A stretch of DNA of 64,000 nucleotides from JAXLRU01 sp046330935 (GCA_046330935.1 JAXLRU010000004.1:124001-188000); one strand, 5' to 3'. Positions 24,749 to 34,778 are shown, numbered from the stretch's first letter. Program-made: numbers and translations. Notes: generated by a model not told the origin, from the letters alone.

Positions 24749-26062
24749 CTACACGCTGACCGTCGGCACCCTGTCCCGCCGGTCGCGGCGGCGGGCGGCG
24801 CGCAGCCGGGCGAGGTCGAGCCGGCGCATCACGGGCGTCGCGAGCACCCCGTGCAGCACGACGGACCCGACGACGACCAGCGCGGTCACGGTCCAGACGC
24901 GGGTCAGCTCGGCGGGCGCGAAGATCGCCTCCGCCCCGGCGAACGCGACGTAGTAGAGCGAGCCGACGCCCCGCACGCCGAAGAACGCGATCACCGCACG
25001 GTCCCGGGGGCCGGTCCGGCCGCCGAGCAGGCCCACCCAGCCGGTCAGCGGCCGGACGACGACCAGCAGCAGGGCGGCGAGCGCGACGTCGGCGGGACGG
25101 ACGTCGGCGAGCAGCCCGTCGACGACCATCCCGCCGAGGACGACGAGGACCGCGGCGGTGAGCAGCCGCTCGATCTGCTCGATGAACCCGTGCAGGACGG
25201 TGTGGTAGCCGTGGGTCCGCTCGGCGGCGCGGATCACGCAGGCGCAGGCGAAGACCGCGACGAAGCCGTACCCGGCCACCAGCTCGGCCGCGCCGTAGGC
25301 GAGGAACGTGCAGGCCAGGGCCACGAACCCTTCGGCGCGGTCGGCGAGGGCGCCGCCGGGCAGGCGACGGAAGAACAGGCGGGCGAACAGCCGCCCTGCG
25401 GCTACCCCGACGGCCACGCCCGCGGCCACGCGCCAGGCGACGTCGACCAGCAGCCACGTCCCGAGCACCTCCGCCCAGCCCTGCGTGGCGGCCCCCGCGC
25501 CCAGCCCGGCCGCCGCGAGCCCGACGGCGAGCCGGACGCCGGGGAAGGCCAGGCCGTCGTTCAGGCCGGCCTCGCTGGTGAGGGCGAAGCGCGGCTCGTC
25601 CTCGCTGTGGGCGTCGTCGGTGGGCTCCCCCACCTGCACGTCCCCGGCCAGCACCGGGTCGGTGGGTGCGACGACGGCGGCGAGGAGGACGGCGGCGGCG
25701 AGGCCCAGCCCGAGCATCCAGTGCCCGAGGACGGCGACCACGAGCATGGTCAGCGGCATGGTGATGCCGAGCAGCCGCCAGGTGCTGCCCCACCGGTGCC
25801 GGCCGAGCGGGCGGTCCAGGGCCAGCCCGGCCCCGAACAGGGCGACGAGGACGGTCACCTCGGTGGCCCGCTCGACGAGGTGGACGTCGACGGCGGGGTC
25901 GGGCGCGTGCAGGTCGGGGATCAGCCCGAACGCGAGCGCGCCGATCCCGAGGAAGACGATCGGCATGGAGACCGGGCGCCGGTCGAGCAGCCGGGGCAGC
26001 CATGCCGCCGCGAGCGCGCCGGCGCCGACCGACAGGTAGATCAGGCCGCCTGCCGCCGCCAC
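24749..26062 (-). CDS. CPA-type cation:proton antiporter
   Basis: Na+(K+)/H+ exchange across the membrane; 437 aa, GTG start. About 12 TMs, with the ion-site APTDPVLAGDVQVG and the next helix containing RFALTSEAGLNDGLAFP, both hallmark NhaP/CPA1 motifs (TDP and SE.GLND). RDRAVIAFFGVRGVGSLYY lies near the C-terminus. A short basic tail ends the protein, with no RCK or UspA domain. It converges on the CDF gene with 6 bp between them. Confidence 0.92.
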   Translation of the reverse strand: MAAAGGLIYLSVGAGALAAAWLPRLLDRRPVSMPIVFLGIGALAFGLIPDLHAPDPAVDVHLVERATEVTVLVALFGAGLALDRPLGRHRWGSTWRLLGITMPLTMLVVAVLGHWMLGLGLAAAVLLAAVVAPTDPVLAGDVQVGEPTDDAHSEDEPRFALTSEAGLNDGLAFPGVRLAVGLAAAGLGAGAATQGWAEVLGTWLLVDVAWRVAAGVAVGVAAGRLFARLFFRRLPGGALADRAEGFVALACTFLAYGAAELVAGYGFVAVFACACVIRAAERTHGYHTVLHGFIEQIERLLTAAVLVVLGGMVVDGLLADVRPADVALAALLLVVVRPLTGWVGLLGGRTGPRDRAVIAFFGVRGVGSLYYVAFAGAEAIFAPAELTRVWTVTALVVVGSVVLHGVLATPVMRRLDLARLRAARRRDRRDRVPTVSV

Positions 26063-26319
26063 CGTGCACCGTCCCTCCGGCGACCCTCGGCCGCTGGGGC
26101 GACGCTAAGCGGCACGAGCCGCTGCGGCCACCGCTGGCGTCCCCGCACCGGACTCGTGTACGGATTGTCACGAATCGGTCACGGCCGCCGCCAAGGTCAC
26201 GGTTCGGAGAACGATTGCGACGGTGGGCAACTGAGGGCAACCTTTGTCGGCGCTGGCGCGTCCCGGACAGAGATCGCGCCGGTCCCGGCGCGTGACCAGC
26301 TCCCGATCGCGAGGACGCC

Positions 26320-28236
26320 GTGCCGAACTCCGCCCTCCCGCCCCTGCCGGGCCGTGACCTGACGCCCGCACCGGGCTCAGCCGCCCGCCCCCTCCGCGCC
26401 GCACCCTGGCGCGCCCACCCGCGCACCGCCCGTCGCGCCGGTGCCGTCGCCGTCGTGGCCGGCGTCTGCGCCGCCGGACTCACCTCGGCCGCCCCCTCCC
26501 AGGCGGGCATCAACCCCGGCCCCGCCCTCACGGTCGTCGCCTCCTCGCGCACGGCGACGCTCACCCGCTGGGTGTACGAGGACGGCTCCTACACCGACGG
26601 CCAGATCGGCGTGTACGCCGTGGCCGGTCACCGCGGCGTCCAGTTCAAGATCACGCGCGCGGCCTACGACCAGCCGGTCAAGGCCGTGATGGTCGAGGGC
26701 ACCGGCAACACCGCGACGACGACCGCGCTGCCCGACGGCCTCGTCACCGACTTCAACGGGCTGTCCGACATGTTCACCGCGTCCCTGCGCGACGCGAAGG
26801 GCGCGAGCCTGGGCACGTTCCCGATCGGGTTCTGCCCCGCCTACGAGACGGTGCGCACCACGATGACCGCCCCCGAGACGACGGTGACGTCGCGCGCCTG
26901 CGGCGGCTCGTACTTCTCCCGCGGCGTCCTGGTGGGCCTCGCCGCCGACTGGGCCACCCCCCTGCTGAGCTGGGACGAGCGGATCCAGAGCCTCGAGCCC
27001 GGCGCGTACAGCATCACCGTCGGCTTCGCGCCGGAGTGGAAGGCCGCGCTCGGCCTGAGCACCGGCGCCTCCACGACGGTGGCGCTCAACGTCGTCGAGC
27101 GGCGCGAGGGCAGCACGCCCGAGCCGACCGAGACGTCCAGCACCAAGCCGGGCACGACGTCCACGTCCAAGCCGGGCACGACGTCGACCAGCAAGACCGG
27201 GACGTCGACCGGCACCGCCTCGGGCTCGGCGTCCCCGCGTGCCCTGGCGCCCGCCGCCCGCGTGGGCGCGGAGTCGCTCGCGGCCGCCCAGGTGCTGCCC
27301 GCGCAGCAGGAGGTGCAGGCGCAGCTCGCGCGCTCCGGCAAGGGCCTGCGCGCCGCCCAGCGGGACGAGCTGCACCGCGCCCAGCGCCTGCAGGCAGCCT
27401 CGGCGCGCCCCGGCACCGCCGCCGACCGCGGCGGCTCGCAGGAGATCCTCACGAAGGCGCAGCTGAACGCGCTCGGCCGCAAGAACCTGCCCGACCTGAT
27501 CCCGCTGCCGGCGTTCTCCGTGGCGGTGACGCCGTTCACCGATTCCGAGCGCGGCACCTACGGCGGCATCGTGGGTCACGAGTACCTGTCGTTCAGCGCG
27601 ACGGTGTGGAACAACGGCCCCTCGCCGCTGGTCGTGGACGGCCTGCGCACGCCGGGTGCGGACACGATGAGCGCCTACCAGTCCGTCTACGACACCTCGG
27701 GCAAGCGCCTCGGGTACGCCCCGACCGGTGACATGGCCTACGACCCGCGCCCGGGTCACGAGCACTGGCACTTCAAGGACTTCGCCGAGTACCGCCTCAC
27801 CAGCGGCGAGGGCGACCTCGCGATCCCCAGCGAGAAGGAGGCGTTCTGCCTGGCGCCGACCGACGCGATCGACCTCACGATCAAGGGCGCGCAGCTGAGC
27901 CCCGACAGCATCGGCCTGGGCAGCGCCTGCGGGCAGCCGAGCTCGCTCGGCATCCGCGAGGTCATGCCGGTCGGCTGGGGCGACACCTACGGGCAGTGGC
28001 TGCCCGGCCAGGCGTTCGACATCACCAGCCTGCCCAACGGTACGTACTACATCGAGGTCGTGACCAACGCCTCCGGCCGCCTGCTGGAGCGTGACACCTC
28101 GAACAACACCTCCCGCCGTCAGGTGATCCTCGGCGGCACCCCCGGTGCCCGCACGGTCACGGTGCCCCCGTACATGGGCATCGACACCGAGCAGCCGATG
28201 GAGCCGGGCGAGGGCGGCTGGCGCTTCGGGCGCTGA
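26320..28236 (+). CDS. Secreted lysyl-oxidase-like protein
   Basis: 638 aa, GTG start with AGGA upstream. After a 35-residue charged leader there is a signal peptide (AGAVAVVAGVCAAGLTSAAPSQA). An N-terminal beta domain reaches about residue 260. A Thr/Ser/Lys linker follows with tandem TSTSKPGT-type units, then helical segments. The C-terminal domain has HEHWHF at residues 480-485, the copper-ligand motif of lysyl oxidases, followed by YRLTSGEGDLAIPSEKEAFCL. Eukaryotic enzymes oxidise lysine to allysine using an LTQ cofactor; bacterial relatives are poorly characterised. No partner gene is obvious. Confidence 0.8.
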   Translation: MPNSALPPLPGRDLTPAPGSAARPLRAAPWRAHPRTARRAGAVAVVAGVCAAGLTSAAPSQAGINPGPALTVVASSRTATLTRWVYEDGSYTDGQIGVYAVAGHRGVQFKITRAAYDQPVKAVMVEGTGNTATTTALPDGLVTDFNGLSDMFTASLRDAKGASLGTFPIGFCPAYETVRTTMTAPETTVTSRACGGSYFSRGVLVGLAADWATPLLSWDERIQSLEPGAYSITVGFAPEWKAALGLSTGASTTVALNVVERREGSTPEPTETSSTKPGTTSTSKPGTTSTSKTGTSTGTASGSASPRALAPAARVGAESLAAAQVLPAQQEVQAQLARSGKGLRAAQRDELHRAQRLQAASARPGTAADRGGSQEILTKAQLNALGRKNLPDLIPLPAFSVAVTPFTDSERGTYGGIVGHEYLSFSATVWNNGPSPLVVDGLRTPGADTMSAYQSVYDTSGKRLGYAPTGDMAYDPRPGHEHWHFKDFAEYRLTSGEGDLAIPSEKEAFCLAPTDAIDLTIKGAQLSPDSIGLGSACGQPSSLGIREVMPVGWGDTYGQWLPGQAFDITSLPNGTYYIEVVTNASGRLLERDTSNNTSRRQVILGGTPGARTVTVPPYMGIDTEQPMEPGEGGWRFGR

Positions 28237-28253
28237 CCCCACCGCACGACGCG

Positions 28254-28287
28254 CGGGCCCCGATCGTCCCCGGACGGTCGGGGCCCG
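28254..28287 (+). terminator. Strong hairpin terminator after the lysyl-oxidase-like gene
   Basis: Arms CGGGCCCCGA and TCGGGGCCCG pair perfectly, continue through a T-G wobble and CGTCC/GGACG, and leave a two-base loop, giving about 16 bp. It begins 18 bp after the stop. No U-tract follows, as is common in high-GC actinobacteria. Confidence 0.75.
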
Positions 28288-28327
28288 CCGTCATGCAGGA
28301 CGGAACGGGCCGGGGTGAGGGCGGGCC

Positions 28328-29842
28328 TCAGCCGGCGGCGACCGGGCCCTGGCGGTGCAGGTCGCGGCCGATCAGCAGGCAGGCGGCGCCGCCGAGCAGC
28401 CCGGCCACCGCGATCACCAGGTGGGGGGCGACGAGCGTCGCGGCGAGCCCGGCGAGCACGATCGCGGCGGTCTGGCCGCCGTACATCGCGGCCATCGCGA
28501 CGGCGAACGCGCGGGCCCGCACCGCGGGGGCGACGGCGCGGCCGAACAGCGTGCTGGCGACCACCATGCCCGAGGACGCGGCGCCGGCCACGGCGAAGAC
28601 CACCAGGGAGACCACCAGCCCGGGGTGGGCGAGCAGGACCCCGAGCAGCAGGCAGGAGGCGACCGACAGCGGCACGAGCAACGCCACCCGCCGTGCCGGC
28701 GAGACGGCCCTGCCGAGCACGAGCGCGCCGAGGGCGGAGCCGGCCGCCGTCGACGCCATGATCATCCCCACCGCGCCGGGCCCCCCGCCGAAGGAGTCGG
28801 CGTAGGCGGTGGCGACGGCCTCGGGCACGATCACGGTGGCCGCGACGACCACCGCCGTGAGCAGCGGCAGCCGCAACCGGGGGTCGGCGGCGACGATCCG
28901 GATGCCGGCCACGGTGTCGGCGAGCAGCGACGACGGGGCCGTGGCCTCGCTCGTGCCCTCGGTCGCGGCTGCGCGGGCGCCGTGGTCGACGGGCGCGGGG
29001 CGGGCGGCGAGCCCCCAGCGCAGGACGGCGGCGGAGACGAGGAAGGACGCGGCGTCGACGGCGAGGGCCCGGTGGCTGCCCATCAGCGCGATCAGCGCGC
29101 CCCCGGCGACGAACCCGGCGAGCTGGGTGACCTGGTGGACCACCGACCGCACCGACGCGCCGAGGGGGTAGGTGTCGCCGGGCAGGGCCTCGACGAGGAC
29201 GGACTGGCCGACGGCGTCGAAGGGCGGGGCGAGGAACGCCGCGACCAGCACGAGCAGTGCCACGAGGGGCAGCGGCAGGCCCGGCAGCGCGGCGAGGCCG
29301 ATCAGCCCGGCGCGGGCGACGTCGCAGCCGAGCAGGACGGCACGCGGCGGGCGACGCTCGGCCCAGGCCGCCAGCAGGGGGCCGCCGAGGAACCACGGGG
29401 CGAACGCCGTCGCGTACCCGAGGGCGGCGAACAGGGCCGAGCCGGAGCGCTGGTAGAGCAGGACGGCGACCGCGACGGCGGCGATCTGGTCGCCGAGCAG
29501 CGAGACGAGGTCGGCGGTGAAGAGCGCCCGGTACTCGCGCAGCGCGAAGAGCTGGCCGTAGGTGGCGGTGCGGGTGCCGTCGTCGGGCAGCGGCACGACG
29601 GGGGAGGTGGGCACGTCGTCCTCCGCGGCCGTGAGGCGGGGCGCGACGACCGCGACGCCGGCGGGTGCGGCGCCGGTGTGCGTGCCGGTGCCCTGTCGCG
29701 GTGCGCCGGTCGGCGCCGCGACGGCGGTGGCCGTCCCCGAGGTCATGCCGTGGTCCTCGGCCGTGCCCGTCGGCTTCTTGAGCCGCACGGGTGACTCGAG
29801 TAACGCCGGTGCCGGTGCACCGATCGCGGGGGCCTCGCCCAT
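28328..29842 (-). CDS. MFS exporter (MFS_3/enterobactin-exporter-like)
   Basis: 504 aa. The ATG at 29842 has AGGAGG 11 bases upstream; GTG 29851 sits almost on that site and is less likely. About 75 N-terminal residues are Ala/Thr/Pro-rich and probably disordered, followed by 12 TMs starting FALREYRALFTADLVSLLGDQ. The motif-A-like WAERRPPRAVLLGCDVARAG, VGQSVLVEALPGD and YPLGASVRSVVHQVTQLAGF indicate an MFS drug or metabolite exporter. It is divergent from the large SARP regulator, which may control it. Confidence 0.85.
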   Translation of the reverse strand: MGEAPAIGAPAPALLESPVRLKKPTGTAEDHGMTSGTATAVAAPTGAPRQGTGTHTGAAPAGVAVVAPRLTAAEDDVPTSPVVPLPDDGTRTATYGQLFALREYRALFTADLVSLLGDQIAAVAVAVLLYQRSGSALFAALGYATAFAPWFLGGPLLAAWAERRPPRAVLLGCDVARAGLIGLAALPGLPLPLVALLVLVAAFLAPPFDAVGQSVLVEALPGDTYPLGASVRSVVHQVTQLAGFVAGGALIALMGSHRALAVDAASFLVSAAVLRWGLAARPAPVDHGARAAATEGTSEATAPSSLLADTVAGIRIVAADPRLRLPLLTAVVVAATVIVPEAVATAYADSFGGGPGAVGMIMASTAAGSALGALVLGRAVSPARRVALLVPLSVASCLLLGVLLAHPGLVVSLVVFAVAGAASSGMVVASTLFGRAVAPAVRARAFAVAMAAMYGGQTAAIVLAGLAATLVAPHLVIAVAGLLGGAACLLIGRDLHRQGPVAAG

Positions 29843-30016
29843 GTCGACCACTTCCTCCTGAACTCACGCTGCGTGGTGAGCTCGCTGCGGTGAGGCGGTG
29901 AGTGGCGGCGATCCGGCCCGACGATCCCCCCATCGCCGGGCCCGACGCCCGCCGAATGCCTGGCCCGTCCCCTGTGCGGGCCATGGCGGTACCGTCCGCC
30001 CGGCCGCTTGCACCCC

Positions 30017-30035
30017 CCTGAACGAACCCTGAACG
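30017..30035 (+). promoter_or_regulatory. SARP-type 11-bp-period direct repeat
   Basis: CCTGAACG occurs at 30017-30024 and again at 30028-30035, an 11-bp period. SARP/AfsR DNA-binding domains bind heptamer direct repeats of this spacing. It lies 59-77 bp before the SARP start, in the intergenic region shared with the MFS exporter. Confidence 0.5.
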
Positions 30036-30093
30036 GGTGAAGCGATGCGCAGGTACCCGGCCCGTGACGTGCTCGTGCCGTACCTTCGGAGGC

Positions 30094-33000
30094 ATGACCG
30101 GTCAGGGCGTGGAGCAGCCGCGTCCGCAGTCCCCCGAGGGCGCGGACGACGCCGTCGCGTCGCCGTCCGGCGGTCTCGCCGTGACCCCCTCGGGCGGTCC
30201 CTCGCTGTCCGGGAACCCGCCCGTCGACGTCCGCGTCCTCGGCGAGACGCTCGTCCTGATCGACGGCCGGCCCGTCACGCTGGGTGGGCCGAAACCGCGG
30301 TCGCTGGTCGCCGTCCTCGCCCTGTCACCGTCGGTCACGGTCCCGGCCGCGCGGATCATCGAGCTGCTCTGGGGCGAGGACGCACCCGCCAAGGCGCTCA
30401 ACAACGTGCAGGTCTACGTGTCGCGCCTGCGCAAGCAGCTGCGCGACCCCCGCGACGGCGAGCCCTTCCTGCTCGCCTCCAGCGCCGGCTACCAGTTGCG
30501 GCTGCCGGCCGAAGCCGTCGACGCCGCGCGCTTCCAGCGCTGGGTGGAGGCCGCCCGGCGCCTGATCGCCAGCGGCCAGCCCGAGGCCGCCGAGGACCTC
30601 CTCGCCCGCGCCGAGGAGCTGTGGCGCGGCGAGGACCTGCCCGACCTGTCCGTCCTGCCCAACGGCGCGGCGCTGACCCGGCACCTGCTCGACCTGCGTG
30701 CCGCCGCCCGCGTGGAGCGCGTCGAGGCGGGATTGGCCCAGGGCCGCTACGCGGAGGCGCTGCCCACGCTGCGGGCGATGCTCGCCGAGGACGCCCTCGA
30801 CGAGCGCGTCGCCGGGCTGCTCATGACCGCCCTGTACGGCGCGGGGCGGCAGTCGCAGGCCCTGGCCGTCTACCAGGAGACGGTCACGGCCCTCGACGAC
30901 GAACTCGGCGTCGACCCCGGCCCCGCGCTCAAGGCCCTCCACCAGCGGGTGCTGCGCCAGGAACTCGACGTCGTCGCGGCCGCCCACGCGCCGCCGCCGC
31001 CCACCGGCTCCCCACCGCCCGACCAGGCGCAGGGGGAGGCTCCGGCGACGGCCAGGTCGACCGGCACCCCCCACGCGCTGCCCGCGTTCACCCGCGACCA
31101 CGAGCCCCTGGTGGGCCGCCTGCCCGAGCTGGAACGGCTGCTCGGGCTCGTCGCCGACCCCGCGCAGCACCTGATCACCATGACCGGCCCCGGCGGGACC
31201 GGGAAGACCCGCTTGGCGCGAGAGGTCGCCCAGCGGGTCGCCGTCGCGCCCGCAGGCGGCTCCGACGGGCCCCCGCGTCCCGTGGTGTTCGTGCCGCTGG
31301 CCGCGTCGTCGCACCCCGACGAGATCCTGCCGGGGGTCGTCGCGGCGATCACCGGGTCGCTGCCCGACCACCTCGCCACGGGACTGCCCGCAGCGGCGGC
31401 CGACGCGGGGCCCGGCAGGCGCCCCCCGCTGGACGTCGTCGTCGAGGCGCTCGCCGGGCGGGCCGCGCTCGTCGTCCTCGACAACCTCGAGCAGCTCGTG
31501 GACGCCCACGGCGTCCCGGCACCGGTCGGGGCGCTGCTCGACGCCGTCCCCGACGTCACGGTGCTCGCGACGTCCCGCAGCGTCCTGCGGCTGCGCGGGG
31601 AGACCCTCGTGCCGCTGGAGCCGCTGCCGCTGCCGCCCGCGGGCTGCCTGGACGCCGCGCGCGTGCAGGCCTCCGACGCCGTGCAGCTGTTCCGGCAGCG
31701 CGCGCGGGCCGTCCTGCCGGGCTTCGACGTCGACCCCGCCAACGCCGCCGCCGTCGCCGAGGTGGTGCGCCTGCTCGACGGCCTGCCCCTGGCGCTGGAG
31801 CTGGCCGCCGCCCGGGTGCGGGTGCTGCCGCCGCAGGAGCTGCTGCGGCGCATGGACCACCGGCTGCGGCTGCTCACCGGCGGCCCGGGGGACGCGCCCG
31901 AGCGCCAGCGCAGCATGCGCGCGGCCCTGGATTGGAGCGCGAACCTGCTCGATCCCGCCGAGAGCCTGCTGTTCGCGCGGCTCGGCGCGTTCCACGGCGG
32001 CTGGACGCTGGCGGCCGCCGAGGAGGTGTGCGCCGACGCCCCCGACCACGACGGCCCCGTGGCCCTCGACGAGTTCGAGGTGGTCGACGCCCTCGGTCGG
32101 CTGGTCGACAAGAGCCTCGTGGTCGCCACCGGCTCGGGCCGGTTCTCGATGCTGGAGACGGTGCGCACCTACGCCGCCGAGCGGCTGGAGGGCGCCCCCG
32201 ACGCCGGCCGCGCCGTCCGCGACCGGCACCTGGCGCGCATGCTGCGCCTGGCCGAGGAGTTCGGGCCGCGCTCGCGCCACCACCTCGACCCCGAGGCCGC
32301 CGCCGTCCTGGAGGTCGAGGCCGCCAACCTGCAGGCGGCCCTCGAGCACGCCCACGCCACCTCCGACGGGCTGGGCCTGGGCCGGATGGTCGTCGCGCTG
32401 CTCGACTACTGGTTCTTCGCCGGCCGCTCCCGCCAGGCCATCGGCTGGGTGCAGGCCGCGCGCGACGCCGACGTCCCCGCGCGGCTGCGCGCCGAGATCC
32501 TCGTCGGCGCCGGCAGCGTCGCCCTGGTCAACGGCGACCTCGCCCAGGCCGTGCCGCTGCACACCGCCGCGCTGGCCGCCGCGCGCGAGGCCGACGAGCC
32601 GTTCCTCGTCATGCGCGCGCACGGCTCGCTGGCGATCGCGGCCCGCTACGGCGGCGACCACGAGCGCGCCCTGGCGGAGATGGACGCCGCCATGGACGCC
32701 GCCGCCCGCGCCGGGTGGGAGCACGGCACGCCGCACCTGCTCAACGAGCGCGGGGAGCTGCTCGACGAGCTCGACCGCGGGGCCGACGCCGACGAGCACT
32801 ACGAGCGCGCCCGGCAGTGGGCCGTCGACCACGACACCGACGGCGTCCTCGCCTACGTGCTCGCCAACCAGGCGCTGCGGGCCCAGGACGCCGGCGATCC
32901 GGTGCTCGCCGCACAGGCGGCCCGGGCGGGCAGCGACGCCGCGCGCGCCGAGGGCTCGGTCACGGTGCTCGGTGACGTCCTGCCCGTGCTCGCGCTCGTC

Positions 33001-33405
33001 CACCTGCGGGCCGGGGACGCGGCCACCGCCCGGTCGCTGCTGCGAGAGTCGGCCACCGCCGCGCACGCCAGCGGGATGCTCATGACGCTGACGATGACGG
33101 CCGGGCTGCTCGGTGCCGCGGCGCTGGCGGGCGGGGACGCCGAGGGCGCGGCCCGGGTGCTCGCCGCCGCGAAGGCGTGGCGGGACGCCCGCGGCCTGGT
33201 GCCGGTGGGGCGCGTGGCCCGCGACGTCGTCGCCTCCGCCGAGGCCCTGGTCGCCGACCGCCTGCCCGCGGGCACCCTCGCCGCCTGCCGGGCCTGGGGG
33301 GCCGCCGTCCCGTTCGGGCAGGTCAGCGCCCTGCTGGACGCCGTGACGCCGCCGGCGGCCGCTCCCGCGGTCGTCGACGTGCGGCCGCGCGAGTCACGCG
33401 GGTAG
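30094..33405 (+). CDS. Large SARP/BTAD-NB-ARC-TPR transcriptional regulator (AfsR-like)
   Basis: 1103 aa from ATG 30094; GGAGG is very close to it, so the start is uncertain by a few codons. Domains in order are an OmpR-type winged helix at about 45-130 (LGGPKPRSLVAVLALSP, ALNNVQVYVSRLRKQL), BTAD at about 135-285, and an NB-ARC/AAA ATPase with Walker A GPGGTGKTR near 366. A DNLEQL Walker B, CADAPD region and a long helical TPR-like C-terminus follow. AfsR-type proteins activate target promoters in response to nucleotide state and partner binding, often for secondary metabolism or export. The divergent MFS gene and the 11-bp repeats upstream suggest control of that exporter and of itself. Confidence 0.88.
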   Translation: MTGQGVEQPRPQSPEGADDAVASPSGGLAVTPSGGPSLSGNPPVDVRVLGETLVLIDGRPVTLGGPKPRSLVAVLALSPSVTVPAARIIELLWGEDAPAKALNNVQVYVSRLRKQLRDPRDGEPFLLASSAGYQLRLPAEAVDAARFQRWVEAARRLIASGQPEAAEDLLARAEELWRGEDLPDLSVLPNGAALTRHLLDLRAAARVERVEAGLAQGRYAEALPTLRAMLAEDALDERVAGLLMTALYGAGRQSQALAVYQETVTALDDELGVDPGPALKALHQRVLRQELDVVAAAHAPPPPTGSPPPDQAQGEAPATARSTGTPHALPAFTRDHEPLVGRLPELERLLGLVADPAQHLITMTGPGGTGKTRLAREVAQRVAVAPAGGSDGPPRPVVFVPLAASSHPDEILPGVVAAITGSLPDHLATGLPAAAADAGPGRRPPLDVVVEALAGRAALVVLDNLEQLVDAHGVPAPVGALLDAVPDVTVLATSRSVLRLRGETLVPLEPLPLPPAGCLDAARVQASDAVQLFRQRARAVLPGFDVDPANAAAVAEVVRLLDGLPLALELAAARVRVLPPQELLRRMDHRLRLLTGGPGDAPERQRSMRAALDWSANLLDPAESLLFARLGAFHGGWTLAAAEEVCADAPDHDGPVALDEFEVVDALGRLVDKSLVVATGSGRFSMLETVRTYAAERLEGAPDAGRAVRDRHLARMLRLAEEFGPRSRHHLDPEAAAVLEVEAANLQAALEHAHATSDGLGLGRMVVALLDYWFFAGRSRQAIGWVQAARDADVPARLRAEILVGAGSVALVNGDLAQAVPLHTAALAAAREADEPFLVMRAHGSLAIAARYGGDHERALAEMDAAMDAAARAGWEHGTPHLLNERGELLDELDRGADADEHYERARQWAVDHDTDGVLAYVLANQALRAQDAGDPVLAAQAARAGSDAARAEGSVTVLGDVLPVLALVHLRAGDAATARSLLRESATAAHASGMLMTLTMTAGLLGAAALAGGDAEGAARVLAAAKAWRDARGLVPVGRVARDVVASAEALVADRLPAGTLAACRAWGAAVPFGQVSALLDAVTPPAAAPAVVDVRPRESRG

Positions 33406-33408
33406 CGC

Positions 33409-34728
33409 TCAGCTCAGCGTGAGGACGCCGTCGCTCGCACCAGGGGTGTCGAGGGTCAGGGCCGCGGTGCGCCCGGCGACGGTGACGTCGTACTCGCCGA
33501 GGAAGCCGGCGAACTCCAGCCGCCCGGCGTCGTCGGTGCGCAGCGTGGTGGCGGGCAGCCACCACTCGCCCTTGACCAGCCGGTGCATCGCCTCGTAGGA
33601 GGGCTTGGGCGTGCCGTCCTCGCGGACCAGACCGCCGGGGGCGCCGAGCCAGCCGCGGTCGGCGAGGCCCCAGTAGGTGAACGCCTCGACGCCGGGCGCG
33701 GCGAGCAGCACTTTGAGGTGGCGGACCAGGTCGTCGGCCTGGCGCGCCTCGCCCTCGGGAGTGCTCGGCCAGTCCGGGATCTGGTAGTCGTTGAGATCCT
33801 CGATGTCCGGCGGCATGAGGTGCCCCGAGACGAGCGTGGTCTCGGTGAAGTGCATCGGCAGCCCGTAGCGCGCGAACCGCTCGATGATCGCCTCGGTCTT
33901 CTCCTCGCCCCAGTAGCCCTGGTGCATGTGGCTCTGCAGGCCGAGCACGTCGATCTGGACGCCGGCCTCGAGCAGTCCTTCCAGCAGGCACTCGTAGGCG
34001 GTCGACAGGTCGAAGTCGTTGAGCAGGAAGGTGCCGTTCGGGTTGGCCTCGCGGGCGGCGGCGAACACCTCGCGCACCAGCGGGATCCGGCCCAGGTGGC
34101 GGCACAGGCGCGTGATGCCGTTGTCCTCCTTGTCGAAGACCGGCATGATCACGACCTCGTTGATCACGTCCCACATGTCGATCAGGCCCGCGAAGCCGGT
34201 GACGTCGCGGTGGATCCGCTCCAGCTGGACCTGGAGGACCTCCTCGACATCAAGGTCGAGCAGCCACTGCGCCGGCACCGTGTGCCAGACGAGCGGGTGC
34301 CCCTTGATCGGGACGCCGCGCTCGGCGAACCAGCGGGCGGCCGTCAGGATGCGCTGGGTGTCGGGCTTGCCGCGCTCGGGCTCGAAGCGACCCCAGTAGA
34401 ACGGCAGGGTTGCGAAGTTGTGGAGGTCCAGCCAGAGGTCGGCCAGGTGCTGGGCGAATTCGGGGGCCCATCGCGACGGGTCGGTCTCGAAGGGCCCGGT
34501 GGGGCCGGGTTCGCGGCCCGGCTCCAGCTCGCCGTTGGCCAGGGGGATGAACTCGAAGCCGATGTTGCCGAACTTGAACGCGTGATCGCGCTGGGCGACG
34601 ACGACGTCGGTGTTCGCCAGCGGGGCGCCGTCGGCCCCGAGCAGCGTCAGCCCCGCGTTCGCGGTGCGGGCCGCCCTGATCCTCGGGTCCAGCCCGGCGA
34701 AGCGGTTGCTCGTGGCGTCGAACGTCAT
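33409..34728 (-). CDS. Glycoside hydrolase family 10 xylanase, no signal peptide
   Basis: Hydrolyses beta-1,4-xylosidic bonds; 439 aa. ATG 34728 has AAGGAG five bases upstream. GH10 features are HPLVWHTVPAQWL, acid/base Glu191 in WDVINEVV, nucleophile Glu296 in MHFTETTL, and FTYWGLADRGWL near the end. Before the barrel is a short beta segment (about 20-55), and after it a beta domain of about 60 residues. There is no secretion signal, so it probably cleaves imported xylo-oligosaccharides inside the cell. The stop is 3 bp from the SARP stop. A dyad upstream (34779-34802) may be its operator. Confidence 0.9.
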   Translation of the reverse strand: MTFDATSNRFAGLDPRIRAARTANAGLTLLGADGAPLANTDVVVAQRDHAFKFGNIGFEFIPLANGELEPGREPGPTGPFETDPSRWAPEFAQHLADLWLDLHNFATLPFYWGRFEPERGKPDTQRILTAARWFAERGVPIKGHPLVWHTVPAQWLLDLDVEEVLQVQLERIHRDVTGFAGLIDMWDVINEVVIMPVFDKEDNGITRLCRHLGRIPLVREVFAAAREANPNGTFLLNDFDLSTAYECLLEGLLEAGVQIDVLGLQSHMHQGYWGEEKTEAIIERFARYGLPMHFTETTLVSGHLMPPDIEDLNDYQIPDWPSTPEGEARQADDLVRHLKVLLAAPGVEAFTYWGLADRGWLGAPGGLVREDGTPKPSYEAMHRLVKGEWWLPATTLRTDDAGRLEFAGFLGEYDVTVAGRTAALTLDTPGASDGVLTLS

Positions 34729-34778
34729 CACAGCTCCTTGCCGGCGAGGGACAACGACGTCCTCCCGCCTTTCAGAGA

